A DNA stretch of 64,000 nucleotides, taken from NCBI GenBank assembly GCA_050953725.1, contig JBMNNB010000003.1, forward strand, positions 496,001-560,000, written 5' to 3'. The stretch's first letter is position 1; the number at the start of each line of letters is the position of its first letter. This DNA is from DTU053 sp012520115. GTDB lineage: Bacteria > Bacillota > Clostridia > Oscillospirales > Acutalibacteraceae. Shown piece after piece: positions 16,911-25,196 of this stretch. Position numbers and translations under genes: made by a program. The notes under the pieces are model-generated. The model did no database searches. It was given only the letters and a program-made list of their open reading frames with translations, and was not told where the DNA came from.

Positions 16911-17498
16911 ATGCAAAACAGCGGTGATTCAAACAGATTTGATGCGTTCGCAGAGGGCATTGAGCCGGGCGGACTCAGAAATCGTGACGACATTAAGCTG
17001 CTTATCTGCTATATGCTTAAGAGTCTCGGCAAGGCAGTGCCGAAAAGGCTCATAACCGAGAGCCTGACATTGGAGGCTCTGGCGAACTACTTTGAAATAA
17101 ACAACGCCGTTTCAGAGCTGGAAAAGGCGGGGCATATTATAAAGACCGACGAGGAGACGGAGAGCTATGTAATCTCCCCCACAGGCGAAACAATAGCGCA
17201 GGGACTTGACGTGATGCTGCCCCGCACGGTCAGGGAAAAGGCAATATCCGCCGTACTTAAACTGACTACTCTTGCCCGCAGAGAGCTTGAAAACAACATA
17301 ACCATAGAAAAGGGCAAAAGCGGTTATCACATAAACTTCAGCAGCGTGGAAAGCGGCGAGGAGATTATAGGCATTAGGCTCTTTGCCTCGGATATGATGC
17401 AGATTCAAAGGCTGCGTGACGGCTTTCTGCAAAACCCCTCACGGGTATATGAGGCGGTCATAAACGCCCTTTCGGAAAACGAAAAAGAGAATATATAA
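16911..17498 (+). CDS. DUF4364 family protein
   Basis: A 195-residue protein. The first 90 residues look like a winged helix (RDDIKLLICYMLKSLGKAVP, then a helix pair and YVISPTGETIAQGLD), a pattern typical of DUF4364, a Clostridia family of probable DNA-binding proteins. It starts 12 bp after metA and ends just before a strong terminator, so it is the last gene of that unit. A regulatory role is likely; the target is unknown. Confidence 0.8.
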   Translation: MQNSGDSNRFDAFAEGIEPGGLRNRDDIKLLICYMLKSLGKAVPKRLITESLTLEALANYFEINNAVSELEKAGHIIKTDEETESYVISPTGETIAQGLDVMLPRTVREKAISAVLKLTTLARRELENNITIEKGKSGYHINFSSVESGEEIIGIRLFASDMMQIQRLRDGFLQNPSRVYEAVINALSENEKENI

Positions 17499-17510
17499 CT
17501 GCAAATCAAA

Positions 17511-17540
17511 GCAGGGTCTCAATAGAGACCCTGCTTTTTT
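17511..17540. terminator. Intrinsic terminator between DUF4364 and the GLUG/dockerin gene
   Basis: GCAGGGTCTC and GAGACCCTGC form a perfect 10-bp stem with loop AATA, followed on the plus strand by six T. The opposite strand has a weaker T tract, so it may also end the convergent gene. Confidence 0.85.
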
Positions 17541-17551
17541 GAGTTCATATG

Positions 17552-19681
17552 TTAAAGTGTCTGGAGCTTTGCGGCTACACGAAGGATTATTCGGGCATCG
17601 GAGGCTTTGACGCCTGCCTCGCCGTCTGTGTTGGCCGAAAGCTGTTCAAGCTCGCCGAGGGTGGTTAATTTCGCCGCATGCCTTAATACCTGCCTTGCAT
17701 CGCTTGCCAGAACCTTGCCGTCGCCGTCAATATCGCCGAGGACAGCCAAAGTGAGCGTATCGACTACCTTGCCGCCTGCTATCAGATTAAGCTTTGCGCC
17801 CGAGCCGAAGGTCTTATCGCCTGACAGCAGCGTTCCGTTTTTGTCTCTCACTTCGAGTGTGCCGCCCTCAAAGTTCTTTAACAGGTCGCTTACCTTAGTG
17901 CCGGGCTTGACATTATAGACTATAGAGCCTGAGGTATTGAGCTTATATCCTGCGCCTGATTTCATTTTTATTACAGGCTCCTTAACGGTTACTGTGCATT
18001 GGGCTGTCTTGCTGCCGTCTGTTGTGGTTACGGTTATTACGGTCGTTCCTGTGCTTATGGCGGTAACAACGCCGTTTTCGTTAACCGTTGCAACCGCAGT
18101 GTTGCTCGAAGACCATGTGACTCTTTTATCAGTGGCGTCTGCGGGCGAAACTGTGGCATTCAGTGTTTTAGTCTCGCCGACACTCATTGTAAGGCTTGTC
18201 ATGTTAAGGCTGACACCTGTGACAGCTATCTCGAGAGCGACATGGGAAAGCCCTGCCAAGGTGGGATAGGGGTAGGCTGCCGAAGAGTCAATCATCCAGA
18301 CAGTATCAAAGTCAAAACCGCCAAAACTCGCCGAATTTCTCATCTGAGCATCGGTTAATGCAACCCCGAAGGAGTTTGTGGGATTTGAGACACTGGTATT
18401 AAGATAATAGCAGTTTGATATTGTGGAGGAGGAGTTAAATCCAACCACGCCGCCGACCTCATTTATGCCCGAAACACTGCCGGTGTTATAACTGTCTGTG
18501 ACTGTGGAGAAGAAGTTAGCTCCAACCACGCCGCCGACATAATAAGAACCTGAAACCGTGCCGCTGTTATAGCTGTCTGTTACTGTGGCTCTGGAGTCGT
18601 TATGTCCGACCACGCCGCCGACCTCATTTATGCCCGAAACACTGCCGGTGTTATAACTGTTTGTCACTGTGGAGTTGTAGTAGTTATATCCCACCACGCC
18701 GCCGACATAATAAGAACCTGAAACCGTGCCGCTGTTATAGCTGGCTGTCACTGTGGAGTTGTCGTAGTTATATCCAACCACACCGCCGACATAATTGTTG
18801 CCCGAAACACTGCCGGTGTTATAGCTGTTTGTTATTGTGGAGCCGAATTTGTTATATCCAACCACGCCGCCGACAAAATAAGAACCTGAAACCGTGCCGC
18901 TGTTATAGCTGTTTGTTACTGTGGAATTCCGTTCGTTATATCCAACCACGCCGCCGACCTCATTTATGCCCGAAACACTGCCGGTGTTATAGCTGTCTGT
19001 GACTGTGGAGAAGAAGTTAGCTCCAACCACGCCCGCCGACCTCATTATAGCCGGAACACAGCCTGCAAAACCGCATTCGAACAACGTGCCTTCATCGTTG
19101 TAACCGACAATGCCGCCGACAGATATATAGCCTTTGATATAGGACATCTCAATTTCGACTTCTGAAACTGAGCCCTTAACAATCATTCCGAAAAACCCCT
19201 GATACGATTCATCGGTATCAATGTATATTCCGCTGATTTTGTGGTGGTCGCCTCTGTAATGTCCGTAAAAGGTAAAAGCTCTGTCGGCAATACTTCCGCC
19301 CGGATTATAGATAGCCTTGCCTATTGGCTTCCATTGTTTCGGGGACTTGCCCGCAGCTATGCCGGTTACCCTGCCGTCGCTGTCAAAGGTGAACATATCC
19401 TGTGTGTTCAGCACTATGTCCGCCGTCTGTTCAAAGTATTTGCCCTCTGAGTAATTTTTTATTTCCTGTGTGTTGACTGAAAGCTGAGCCAGATCCTTCG
19501 CCGTGGCGATTTTGTACGGGTCCGTTTTTGTTCCCTTGCCGCCCGAATATTTGGCGCTGCCGTTCACTGCGGGGAACGTGCCGTCCCAGACGCTTTGGGC
19601 CGCCGATGATTGAATTGACACAAAACCGATTAAAATCGCAAGACACAGCAAAACCGCAAGACTTTTTCTGATTGCTTTCAT
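17552..19681 (-). CDS. Secreted GLUG-repeat, Big2 and dockerin protein
   Basis: About 709 residues. A signal peptide (MKAIRKSLAVLLCLAILIGF) is followed by about nine GLUG repeats of roughly 28 residues (core VGGVVGYN; about 190-450), a Big2 Ig-like domain (TGVSLNMTSLTMSVGETKTL, about 500-590) and a C-terminal type I-like dockerin with two segments (GDIDGDGKVLASDARQVL and NTDGEAGVKASDARIIL). Dockerins bind cohesins on scaffoldins or cell walls, so the protein is probably exported and docked on the surface. No catalytic domain is visible. I start at 19681 because CAGGAGGGG precedes that ATG. The repeats alternate between SYNSGT and SYNTGS endings. Confidence 0.88.
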   Translation of the reverse strand: MKAIRKSLAVLLCLAILIGFVSIQSSAAQSVWDGTFPAVNGSAKYSGGKGTKTDPYKIATAKDLAQLSVNTQEIKNYSEGKYFEQTADIVLNTQDMFTFDSDGRVTGIAAGKSPKQWKPIGKAIYNPGGSIADRAFTFYGHYRGDHHKISGIYIDTDESYQGFFGMIVKGSVSEVEIEMSYIKGYISVGGIVGYNDEGTLFECGFAGCVPAIMRSAGVVGANFFSTVTDSYNTGSVSGINEVGGVVGYNERNSTVTNSYNSGTVSGSYFVGGVVGYNKFGSTITNSYNTGSVSGNNYVGGVVGYNYDNSTVTASYNSGTVSGSYYVGGVVGYNYYNSTVTNSYNTGSVSGINEVGGVVGHNDSRATVTDSYNSGTVSGSYYVGGVVGANFFSTVTDSYNTGSVSGINEVGGVVGFNSSSTISNCYYLNTSVSNPTNSFGVALTDAQMRNSASFGGFDFDTVWMIDSSAAYPYPTLAGLSHVALEIAVTGVSLNMTSLTMSVGETKTLNATVSPADATDKRVTWSSSNTAVATVNENGVVTAISTGTTVITVTTTDGSKTAQCTVTVKEPVIKMKSGAGYKLNTSGSIVYNVKPGTKVSDLLKNFEGGTLEVRDKNGTLLSGDKTFGSGAKLNLIAGGKVVDTLTLAVLGDIDGDGKVLASDARQVLRHAAKLTTLGELEQLSANTDGEAGVKASDARIILRVAAKLQTL
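18434..19060 (-). repeat. Tandem GLUG coding repeats
   Basis: Repeats of about 81-84 bp encode the GLUG units. A higher-order period of two units (about 165 bp) is visible because NSGT-type and NTGS-type units alternate. The stretches near 18450-18530 and 18953-19031 are almost identical, pointing to internal duplication or gene conversion. Confidence 0.75.
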
Positions 19682-19799
19682 TAGAAGCCCCTCCTGCAAC
19701 AAAATAATCAAAGATATACTCCAAAAAAACACTAACATATTATTCCGTATATGGCAATAAATTGAAGAAATATTTCGAACGTATGTTATTTGCGCAAAC

Positions 19800-19824
19800 A
19801 AAAAAGGGCCTTCGAAGAAGGCCC
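19800..19824 (-). terminator. Intrinsic terminator downstream of the dockerin relic
   Basis: GGGCCTTC and GAAGGCCC form a perfect 8-bp stem with loop GAA, followed on the minus strand by at least six T. It sits about 18 nt past the relic's stop codon, where the terminator of an intact gene would be. Confidence 0.8.
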
Positions 19825-19842
19825 TGAATGCTGTGTTTACTG

Positions 19843-19929
19843 TTAAAGCGTCTGGAGCTTTGCGGCCACACGAAGGATTATTCGTGCGTCGGAGGGTTTT
19901 ACACCCGCCTCTCCGTCAGTGTTGTCGGG
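19843..19929 (-). pseudogene. C-terminal relic of a second dockerin gene
   Basis: On the minus strand this encodes DNTDGEAGVKPSDARIILR, then VAAKLQTL and a stop. It matches the last 27 residues of the intact dockerin protein at 17552 with one substitution. At the DNA level about 73 of 83 bases agree by eye. Homology stops near 19930 and GC-rich unrelated sequence follows, so the rest of the gene is lost. No start codon or ribosome site belongs to it. Confidence 0.8.
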
Positions 19930-20078
19930 AAAGACATGGCGGGTGGGGATGCTGTCCTCTCCCTCGACTGTGCTGACGGAAGCGGATGGGGTGCGGGGCG
20001 GAACGCCTCCCCTTTTCCCGTCATGGAGGGGACGAGGGGCGTACAGGCTGGGGTGGAGCGGATTCTGCCGTTAGGAAC
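19930..20078. other. Short GC-rich non-coding segment at the relic break-point
   Basis: About 150 bp of G-rich sequence without a credible frame separates the dockerin relic from the terminator of the CDGSH gene. Its composition resembles the islands near 7 and 30 kb, but I see no long shared word with them. Confidence 0.5.
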
Positions 20079-20110
20079 AAAAAACGGCGGGAGGGGTTAC
20101 CTTCCGCCGT
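20079..20110 (-). terminator. Intrinsic terminator of the CDGSH gene
   Basis: ACGGCGG and CCGCCGT form the base of an imperfect hairpin, followed on the minus strand by six T. It lies about 40 nt past the stop codon. Confidence 0.75.
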
Positions 20111-20150
20111 GTGGGTTATTCTGTTGGTCTGAGTTTTGCCTTTGGGTCTG

Positions 20151-20858
20151 TTACAGCAAATCGAGGAGTCCCTTTTTCTTATCCCTGTATCTGTACGACA
20201 CGTGGGAGGCGTCGCAGAAGGGGGTGTTCTCGCTCTGACCGCAGCGGCAGAGTACCGACCTGCCTCTGTGTTCGTAAAGCTCCCCGTCGGCGGACTCGAT
20301 TTCTATATCGCCCTTTACATAGATGCCGCCGCTGCAGCCCCTGTCCGGGTCCTGCACGATGATGATTTCCGGCTCGTAATGCGGCTCTATCAGGTTGCCG
20401 CTCTTGTCGGCTGCGACAAGCCTGCCCGTGGGGCAGTCGGAGGCCGCCTTAATCGCCTCCTCCTTTAAATAAGGGTCGTCGGAGCCTCTTATAAGCTCCC
20501 ATATGTTTCCGCTGTCCCTGTGGCAGAAGCGGGCGAAGGCGCAGCGGCTGTCGTCATACAAATCAAGCTCAGGCCCCTCGAATACGGTGGCCCTGTCCAT
20601 GAATTTGTTTCTCTCGGCTGTCTCCTCGCCGGTAAAATGGGTCTTCACATGAAAGCCGTCGCAGAAGGGGGGATTCTTGCTCTTTCCGCAGCGGCAAAGG
20701 GCGTAGACCTCGCTCTGGGGTATAGGCTCGCCGTCCGTCCATTCATAACCGTCGCCCACGGGGGTGATGATTTTCTCCGAAATCTTCACTCCGCCCGTCA
20801 CTATGTAGGGGCCCTTTGCGGTGATTTTTATCTTGGGCTTCTGCTTGCAGTCTGACAT
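20151..20858 (-). CDS. Protein with two CDGSH iron-sulfur domains
   Basis: A 235-residue protein. CDGSH-type motifs occur at about residues 55-71 (CRCGKSKNPPFCDGFH) and 208-223 (CRCGQSENTPFCDASH), each with the three Cys and one His that hold a 2Fe-2S cluster. Between them lies a segment with DSRCAFARFCHR and DPDRGCSGG, like the divergent 4Fe-4S/mitoNEET-associated domain (Fer4_19-like). The protein is probably cytoplasmic and redox-active; its partner is unknown. GGAGG precedes the ATG. It seems to be a single-gene unit. Confidence 0.88.
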   Translation of the reverse strand: MSDCKQKPKIKITAKGPYIVTGGVKISEKIITPVGDGYEWTDGEPIPQSEVYALCRCGKSKNPPFCDGFHVKTHFTGEETAERNKFMDRATVFEGPELDLYDDSRCAFARFCHRDSGNIWELIRGSDDPYLKEEAIKAASDCPTGRLVAADKSGNLIEPHYEPEIIIVQDPDRGCSGGIYVKGDIEIESADGELYEHRGRSVLCRCGQSENTPFCDASHVSYRYRDKKKGLLDLL

Positions 20859-20919
20859 AAAAGTCCTCCGATTTCGGAATTAATAAGCTTATTATAACCG
20901 TAAGAGTTGCCTCAGGCAA

Positions 20920-20949
20920 GAAAAAAAGCGGGGATTTTAACCCCGCTTT
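20920..20949 (-). terminator. Intrinsic terminator of the potABCD operon
   Basis: AAAGCGGGG and CCCCGCTTT form a 9-bp stem with an AT loop and a run of seven T on the minus strand, just past the potD stop codon. Confidence 0.88.
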
Positions 20950-20953
20950 AAAT

Positions 20954-22018
20954 TTATTCTGCCTTTATTTCCTTCCAGGCGTTGTTGTAGTAGTCCGCAA
21001 TATCCTGACCGAGGTATTTCAGGCTGTGGCAGCGGGCTAACTGCTCTTCGGAAAGGAACAGCTCGCTGTTGTTCTGAAGCTCCTCGTCAAGGCTGTCGAT
21101 GACAGCCTGATTCGGGGTCGAATAGTAGATTGCCTCAAAGTTCAAGGTTGCGATATCTTTTCTGCAAAGGAAGTTCAAAAAGGCCTCTGCGCCCGCCTTG
21201 TTCTGGCTGGTGTCGGGGATGACCCATGAGTCGAACCAGAAGCTGGAACCCTCGTCGGGGATTACGAACCTGAGGTCCGGATTGCCCTGTGTGCCGATAT
21301 AGGCCTCGCCGGAGTATACGACTGCGATGTCCGCATTGCCTGCGATGACCTCGTCCCTGGCCTCGTCAACAAGGTAACGCTGAACAAGGGGCTTCTGCTT
21401 AATGAGCATATCCTTAGCCTTATTTAACTCGTCAAGATTTGTGGTGTTGATGTCATAGCCTAAAAGTGACAGGGGAACGATGAAGGCCTCTCTCATGCTG
21501 TTCTGCATTATGATTCTCTGTGAATATGCCTCGTCCCAGAGGATGTTCCAGCTCTTAACCTTTGTTTCGTCGACCTTCTTGCTGTTGTAAAGCAGGCCGA
21601 TTGCGCCGTAGAAGTGAGGGACATTGTACTTTCTTTCAGGGTCGAACTCCTCTGACATCTTCCAGTATCTTTCGCCGATGTTCTTTGATTCGGGCACGTT
21701 GTTATAGTCAACCTCAAGGAGCCTGCCCTCATTCATAAGCCTTTCAATCATATAGTCCGAAAGGCAGAGAACATCGTATTTGACCGATGCGGTCTGAAGC
21801 TTTGTATATATATCCTCGTTTGTGGAAAGCTCGTCGTATTTAACCTCAATGCCCGTTTCCTTCTCAAAGGTCTTGAGTATGTTCATGTCGATATAGTCAC
21901 CGAGGCTGAGAACATTGATGCTGCCGTTTTTAGCTTTACCGCAGCCGGAAAGAGCAAAAATTCCTAAAACCATTGCAACTGCAAGTACAAGGCTGACTGA
22001 TTTTCTTACATTTTTCAT
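20954..22018 (-). CDS. potD: Spermidine/putrescine-binding lipoprotein PotD
   Basis: A 354-residue solute-binding protein for a polyamine ABC importer. The N-terminus is a lipoprotein signal ending LSGCGKA, so it is membrane-anchored outside the cell. The body has the PotD-like INVLSLGDYIDMNILKTFEK start and a YSGEAYIG ligand-lobe segment. The start at 22018 has GGAGTGTTTGTT before it; an in-frame ATG at 22072 would lie inside the end of potC. It is the last gene of potABCD, followed by a terminator. Confidence 0.92.
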   Translation of the reverse strand: MKNVRKSVSLVLAVAMVLGIFALSGCGKAKNGSINVLSLGDYIDMNILKTFEKETGIEVKYDELSTNEDIYTKLQTASVKYDVLCLSDYMIERLMNEGRLLEVDYNNVPESKNIGERYWKMSEEFDPERKYNVPHFYGAIGLLYNSKKVDETKVKSWNILWDEAYSQRIIMQNSMREAFIVPLSLLGYDINTTNLDELNKAKDMLIKQKPLVQRYLVDEARDEVIAGNADIAVVYSGEAYIGTQGNPDLRFVIPDEGSSFWFDSWVIPDTSQNKAGAEAFLNFLCRKDIATLNFEAIYYSTPNQAVIDSLDEELQNNSELFLSEEQLARCHSLKYLGQDIADYYNNAWKEIKAE

Positions 22019-22068
22019 AACAAACACTCCATTCAAAATTAATAAAAGAAAATGCCTTATACCCGATA

Positions 22069-22908
22069 TCACTTTTTATAGCGCATTGTATAAGCGTGCT
22101 TTTTGGCCGAAACCTTTGCGCTTGCGGGCTTTGTGGACACGGGCGAGCTCTTGAGATTGACAAACACGAGCAGAATAAGCACCGCAAGGAACATTAAGGT
22201 AGAGAGCGCATAAAGCTCTGGCTTTACGCCCTTTCTCAGCTCTGAATAAATCATGGTCGGCAGGGTGTATACGCCGGGTCCCTTTGTGAAATATGAAATC
22301 GTGAAGTCGTCAAGGGACATTGTGATGGCCATTATAAAGCCGGTGATTATGCCGGGGACAATTTCCGGCAGGGTTATCTTAAAGAAGGCGTAGAGGGGCG
22401 TTGCGCCGAGATCTAAAGCCGCATTATAGGCGTTTGTGTTTATCTGCTTTAAGCGGGGCATTACGCTTAAAATCACATAGGGCAGCTCAAAGGTAATGTG
22501 CGAAATAAGCAGTGACGGATAGCCTAAGTCAAAGAACCTTGAAAAGAAGAGCATCAGGGTAATACCCGTGACTATATCCGCATTTAAAAGCGGTATGTTT
22601 GTAGCGCCCAGGACAATCTGCTTATTTCTCCTTCGCATGGCATCTATGCCGACACAGGCGGCGGTGCCGAGTATGACCGAAACAAGCGCAGAGAACACCG
22701 CTATGGACATAGTTGTCCAGAAGGCCTCGCCTATGACGCTGCTGGTGAACATCCTCGAATACCATTTGAACGTAAAGCCGCCCCAGATTACCCTTGATTT
22801 TGAGTCGTTGAAGGACAGCACCATGAGCACGATGACCGGTGAATAGAGAATCAGAAAGATGAGCGCAACATAAAACTTCTGAATAAAGCCCGAAATGCGC
22901 TTTACCAT
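22069..22908 (-). CDS. potC: Polyamine ABC transporter permease PotC
   Basis: A 279-residue inner-membrane permease with about six hydrophobic segments and the EAA-like cytoplasmic loop (AALDLGATPLYAFFKITLPEIVPGI). It pairs with PotB to form the channel of the spermidine/putrescine importer. Its start overlaps the end of potB by 7 bp, which implies translational coupling. The C-terminal tail is lysine-rich and somewhat longer than usual. Confidence 0.92.
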   Translation of the reverse strand: MVKRISGFIQKFYVALIFLILYSPVIVLMVLSFNDSKSRVIWGGFTFKWYSRMFTSSVIGEAFWTTMSIAVFSALVSVILGTAACVGIDAMRRRNKQIVLGATNIPLLNADIVTGITLMLFFSRFFDLGYPSLLISHITFELPYVILSVMPRLKQINTNAYNAALDLGATPLYAFFKITLPEIVPGIITGFIMAITMSLDDFTISYFTKGPGVYTLPTMIYSELRKGVKPELYALSTLMFLAVLILLVFVNLKSSPVSTKPASAKVSAKKHAYTMRYKK

Positions 22909-23726
22909 AGTGTAGCCCCCTCTCCTTCACGGTCATACCGCTGCATGATTATCATGCTGAATACGATGAAAATCATAAGCACGACGGAAAGTCCCGAACC
23001 CAAATGCCAGTTGCTGCCCGTGGTGAACTCCTGCTCTATGACATTGCCTATAAGCAGGGTCTTGCTGCCGCCGAGCATATCGGCGATAACGAATTCTGAG
23101 ATAGACGGCACGAACACCATTGTAATGCCGCTTATGATTCCGGGCAGTGACAAAGGCAGGATGATACGCCTGAAAACCGTAGCGCCGCTTGCGCCTAAGT
23201 CATAGGCTGCGTCTATTACTCCGTCGTCGATTTTTACGATTGCGTTGTATATGGGCAGAATCATAAAGGGCAGATAGGTATATACCATGCCTATTATTAT
23301 TGCCGTCGGAGTATTCATAATATTCAAGGTAGGCAGCTTAATAGCCTCAAGTATGCCGTTGATAACGCCCGTGTTTGAAAGCAGGTTCTGCAAAGCAAGG
23401 GTGCGCAGAATATGGTTCATCCACATGGGCAGGACAAAAAGAAATACGACAAATCTGCCCTTGCCGTTTTTAAGCTTTGACAAAATAAGTGCCAAAGGAT
23501 AGGCCAGCAAAAAACAAATAAGCGTACTGATAAATGCCACTATCAGCGACATGATAAGGGCATTGTAATGTATTGATTCGTTTATGGCAAGAACGTTCTT
23601 CAGTGTGAAAGAACCGGTCTTGCGGTCGGTGAAGGCATAGTAAACTATCGTGATTAAGGGCAGAATTGTAAAGCCGATAATCCAGAAAATATACGGTGTC
23701 GCAACTAAGCGTCTGCTACTCCTCAT
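22902..23726 (-). CDS. potB: Polyamine ABC transporter permease PotB
   Basis: A 274-residue membrane protein with about six hydrophobic segments and an EAA-like loop (AAYDLGASGATVFRRIILPLSLPGI). It forms the translocation pore with PotC. It overlaps the end of potA by 11 bp: the ATG lies in the last codons of potA (ATGAGGAGTAG). The gene order potA-potB-potC-potD matches the classic operon. Confidence 0.92.
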   Translation of the reverse strand: MRSSRRLVATPYIFWIIGFTILPLITIVYYAFTDRKTGSFTLKNVLAINESIHYNALIMSLIVAFISTLICFLLAYPLALILSKLKNGKGRFVVFLFVLPMWMNHILRTLALQNLLSNTGVINGILEAIKLPTLNIMNTPTAIIIGMVYTYLPFMILPIYNAIVKIDDGVIDAAYDLGASGATVFRRIILPLSLPGIISGITMVFVPSISEFVIADMLGGSKTLLIGNVIEQEFTTGSNWHLGSGLSVVLMIFIVFSMIIMQRYDREGEGATLW

Positions 23727-24792
23727 CTGTCACCGCCTCCTCGTCCTCGGATAGAGGCTTGTGCATTATCTGGATGTTAAAGGGGTCAACGGAAATACCC
23801 ACCTCCCTGCCTACGGGAACCATATCGGTGCTGTGGACAAGCCACTCATATCCGTTTGCCATTACATCCATTTCATAATGTACGCCTTTAAACAATAGAG
23901 AGGTGACTACGCCCGTAATAGTGCCCTTTTCGGGCTCTACCAGGTCTACATCCTCAGGTCTTATGACCACGTCGACGGGCTTGTTTCTGCCAAAGCCGGA
24001 GTCGACGCAGGGGAATTTTGCGCCGAGTATCTCTACCAGCTTATCTTCAAGCATAATGCCGTCGATTATGTTGCTCTCGCCTATAAAGTCAGCGACGAAA
24101 GCGTTCTTGGGCTCGTTGTATATATCCTCGGGAGTGCCTATCTGCTGTATGTTACCCTTGTTCATAACGACAATGGTATCAGACATGGTCAGGGCTTCCT
24201 CCTGGTCATGGGTTATATAAATAAAAGTTATGCCCAGCTCGTTCTTTAGCCTGATGAGCTCATACTGCATGCTCTGACGCATTTTAAGGTCCAGAGCGCC
24301 CAGCGGCTCGTCAAGCAGCAAAACCTTAGGCTCGTTGACTATCGCCCTTGCGATGGCTATTCTCTGCTGCTGGCCGCCGCTTAGCGACTGGGGCATACGG
24401 TCCTCATAGCCCTCAAGGTTTACAAGCTTCAAGGCATACTTTATTTTATCGTTGATATAGTCTTTGCTCTTTTTCTTGATTTTGAGACCGAATGCAATGT
24501 TCTCGGCTATCGTCAGGTTCGGGAACAGAGCATAGTTCTGAAAGACCGTGTTCAGCTGTCTCTTGTTCGGCGGGAGATTAGTGATATCTTCACCGTTAAA
24601 AATCACCCGTCCCGTATCCGGCTTCAAAAAACCTCCGATAATGCGTAACGTGGTGGTTTTTCCGCAGCCGGACGGACCGAGCAGAGTTATGAATTCGTTG
24701 TCACGAATATATAGATTGATATTGTTCAGTACAGGCTCGCCGTCAAAGGACACCGAAATGTCTTTCAGGTCGATGATAATGTTTTTTTCCAA
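23716..24792 (-). CDS. potA: Polyamine ABC transporter ATPase PotA
   Basis: A 358-residue ATPase. Walker A is GPSGCGKTT (about residues 39-47), the signature is LSGGQQQR and Walker B is VLLLDEPLGALD, followed by a C-terminal TOBE-like domain (about 275-345). It drives polyamine import with PotB, PotC and PotD. The start is TTG with AGAGGGG 8 nt upstream; no in-frame ATG offers a better choice. First gene of the operon. Confidence 0.94.
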   Translation of the reverse strand: MEKNIIIDLKDISVSFDGEPVLNNINLYIRDNEFITLLGPSGCGKTTTLRIIGGFLKPDTGRVIFNGEDITNLPPNKRQLNTVFQNYALFPNLTIAENIAFGLKIKKKSKDYINDKIKYALKLVNLEGYEDRMPQSLSGGQQQRIAIARAIVNEPKVLLLDEPLGALDLKMRQSMQYELIRLKNELGITFIYITHDQEEALTMSDTIVVMNKGNIQQIGTPEDIYNEPKNAFVADFIGESNIIDGIMLEDKLVEILGAKFPCVDSGFGRNKPVDVVIRPEDVDLVEPEKGTITGVVTSLLFKGVHYEMDVMANGYEWLVHSTDMVPVGREVGISVDPFNIQIMHKPLSEDEEAVTDEE

Positions 24793-24848
24793 TTATGCAG
24801 CCCCTCTCGCAATATTCGTATTCTCTACGGAAGAACGACATAAGCAGT

Positions 24849-24879
24849 CGACAAATTACAATATAGAGTTTATTTGTCG
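24849..24879. promoter_or_regulatory. Operator-like inverted repeat over the pot promoter
   Basis: CGACAAA and TTTGTCG form a 7-bp perfect inverted repeat with 17 bp between. One arm lies inside the spacer and the other just past the -10 box, a typical placement for a repressor site. Its regulator is not encoded next to the operon. Confidence 0.55.
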
Positions 24880-24888
24880 GAATGTCAA
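24860..24888 (-). promoter_or_regulatory. Promoter of the potABCD operon
   Basis: On the minus strand a perfect TTGACA (24883-24888), 17 bp, then TATATT (24860-24865), about 70 nt before potA. Confidence 0.75.
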
Positions 24889-25147
24889 TAATTTTAATAA
24901 AATAAATTCCCCCGCCGAGCTTAGAAGGCTCTAAGGCTCAGAGCGATTTTTTCCCTGCCGGTTTTAAGGCGGAAAAATACCCGAAAAACCCTTAAAAAAT
25001 CGATAATTTTCGACAGAGAATTTGCCTAAGCTGTTTGTATATTAATACAGGTTATGTGACTGAATTATGCATTTTCTTACAGGGTTTTCCTTTTGCCGTA
25101 CTATACGGATATATTTATTATGCTACCAAAAAGCCTCATAATACAAA
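24889..25147. other. Intergenic region between the pot promoter and the phage module terminator
   Basis: About 260 bp, AT-rich apart from a short GC patch. I see no gene, tRNA or attachment-site-like direct repeat. A weak hairpin (CCGG and GGCGG region near 24958-24974) has no clear role. Confidence 0.4.
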
Positions 25148-25178
25148 GATACCGCCCTGCTTTTGCAGGACGGTATCT
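25148..25178 (-). terminator. Intrinsic terminator closing the phage head module
   Basis: GATACCG/CGGTATC and CCTGC/GCAGG arms form a stem of about 13 bp with one mismatch and loop TTTT. On the minus strand it follows the last module gene by under 20 nt. Confidence 0.75.
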
Positions 25179-25196
25179 CTTATTGTTTTACTCTCT

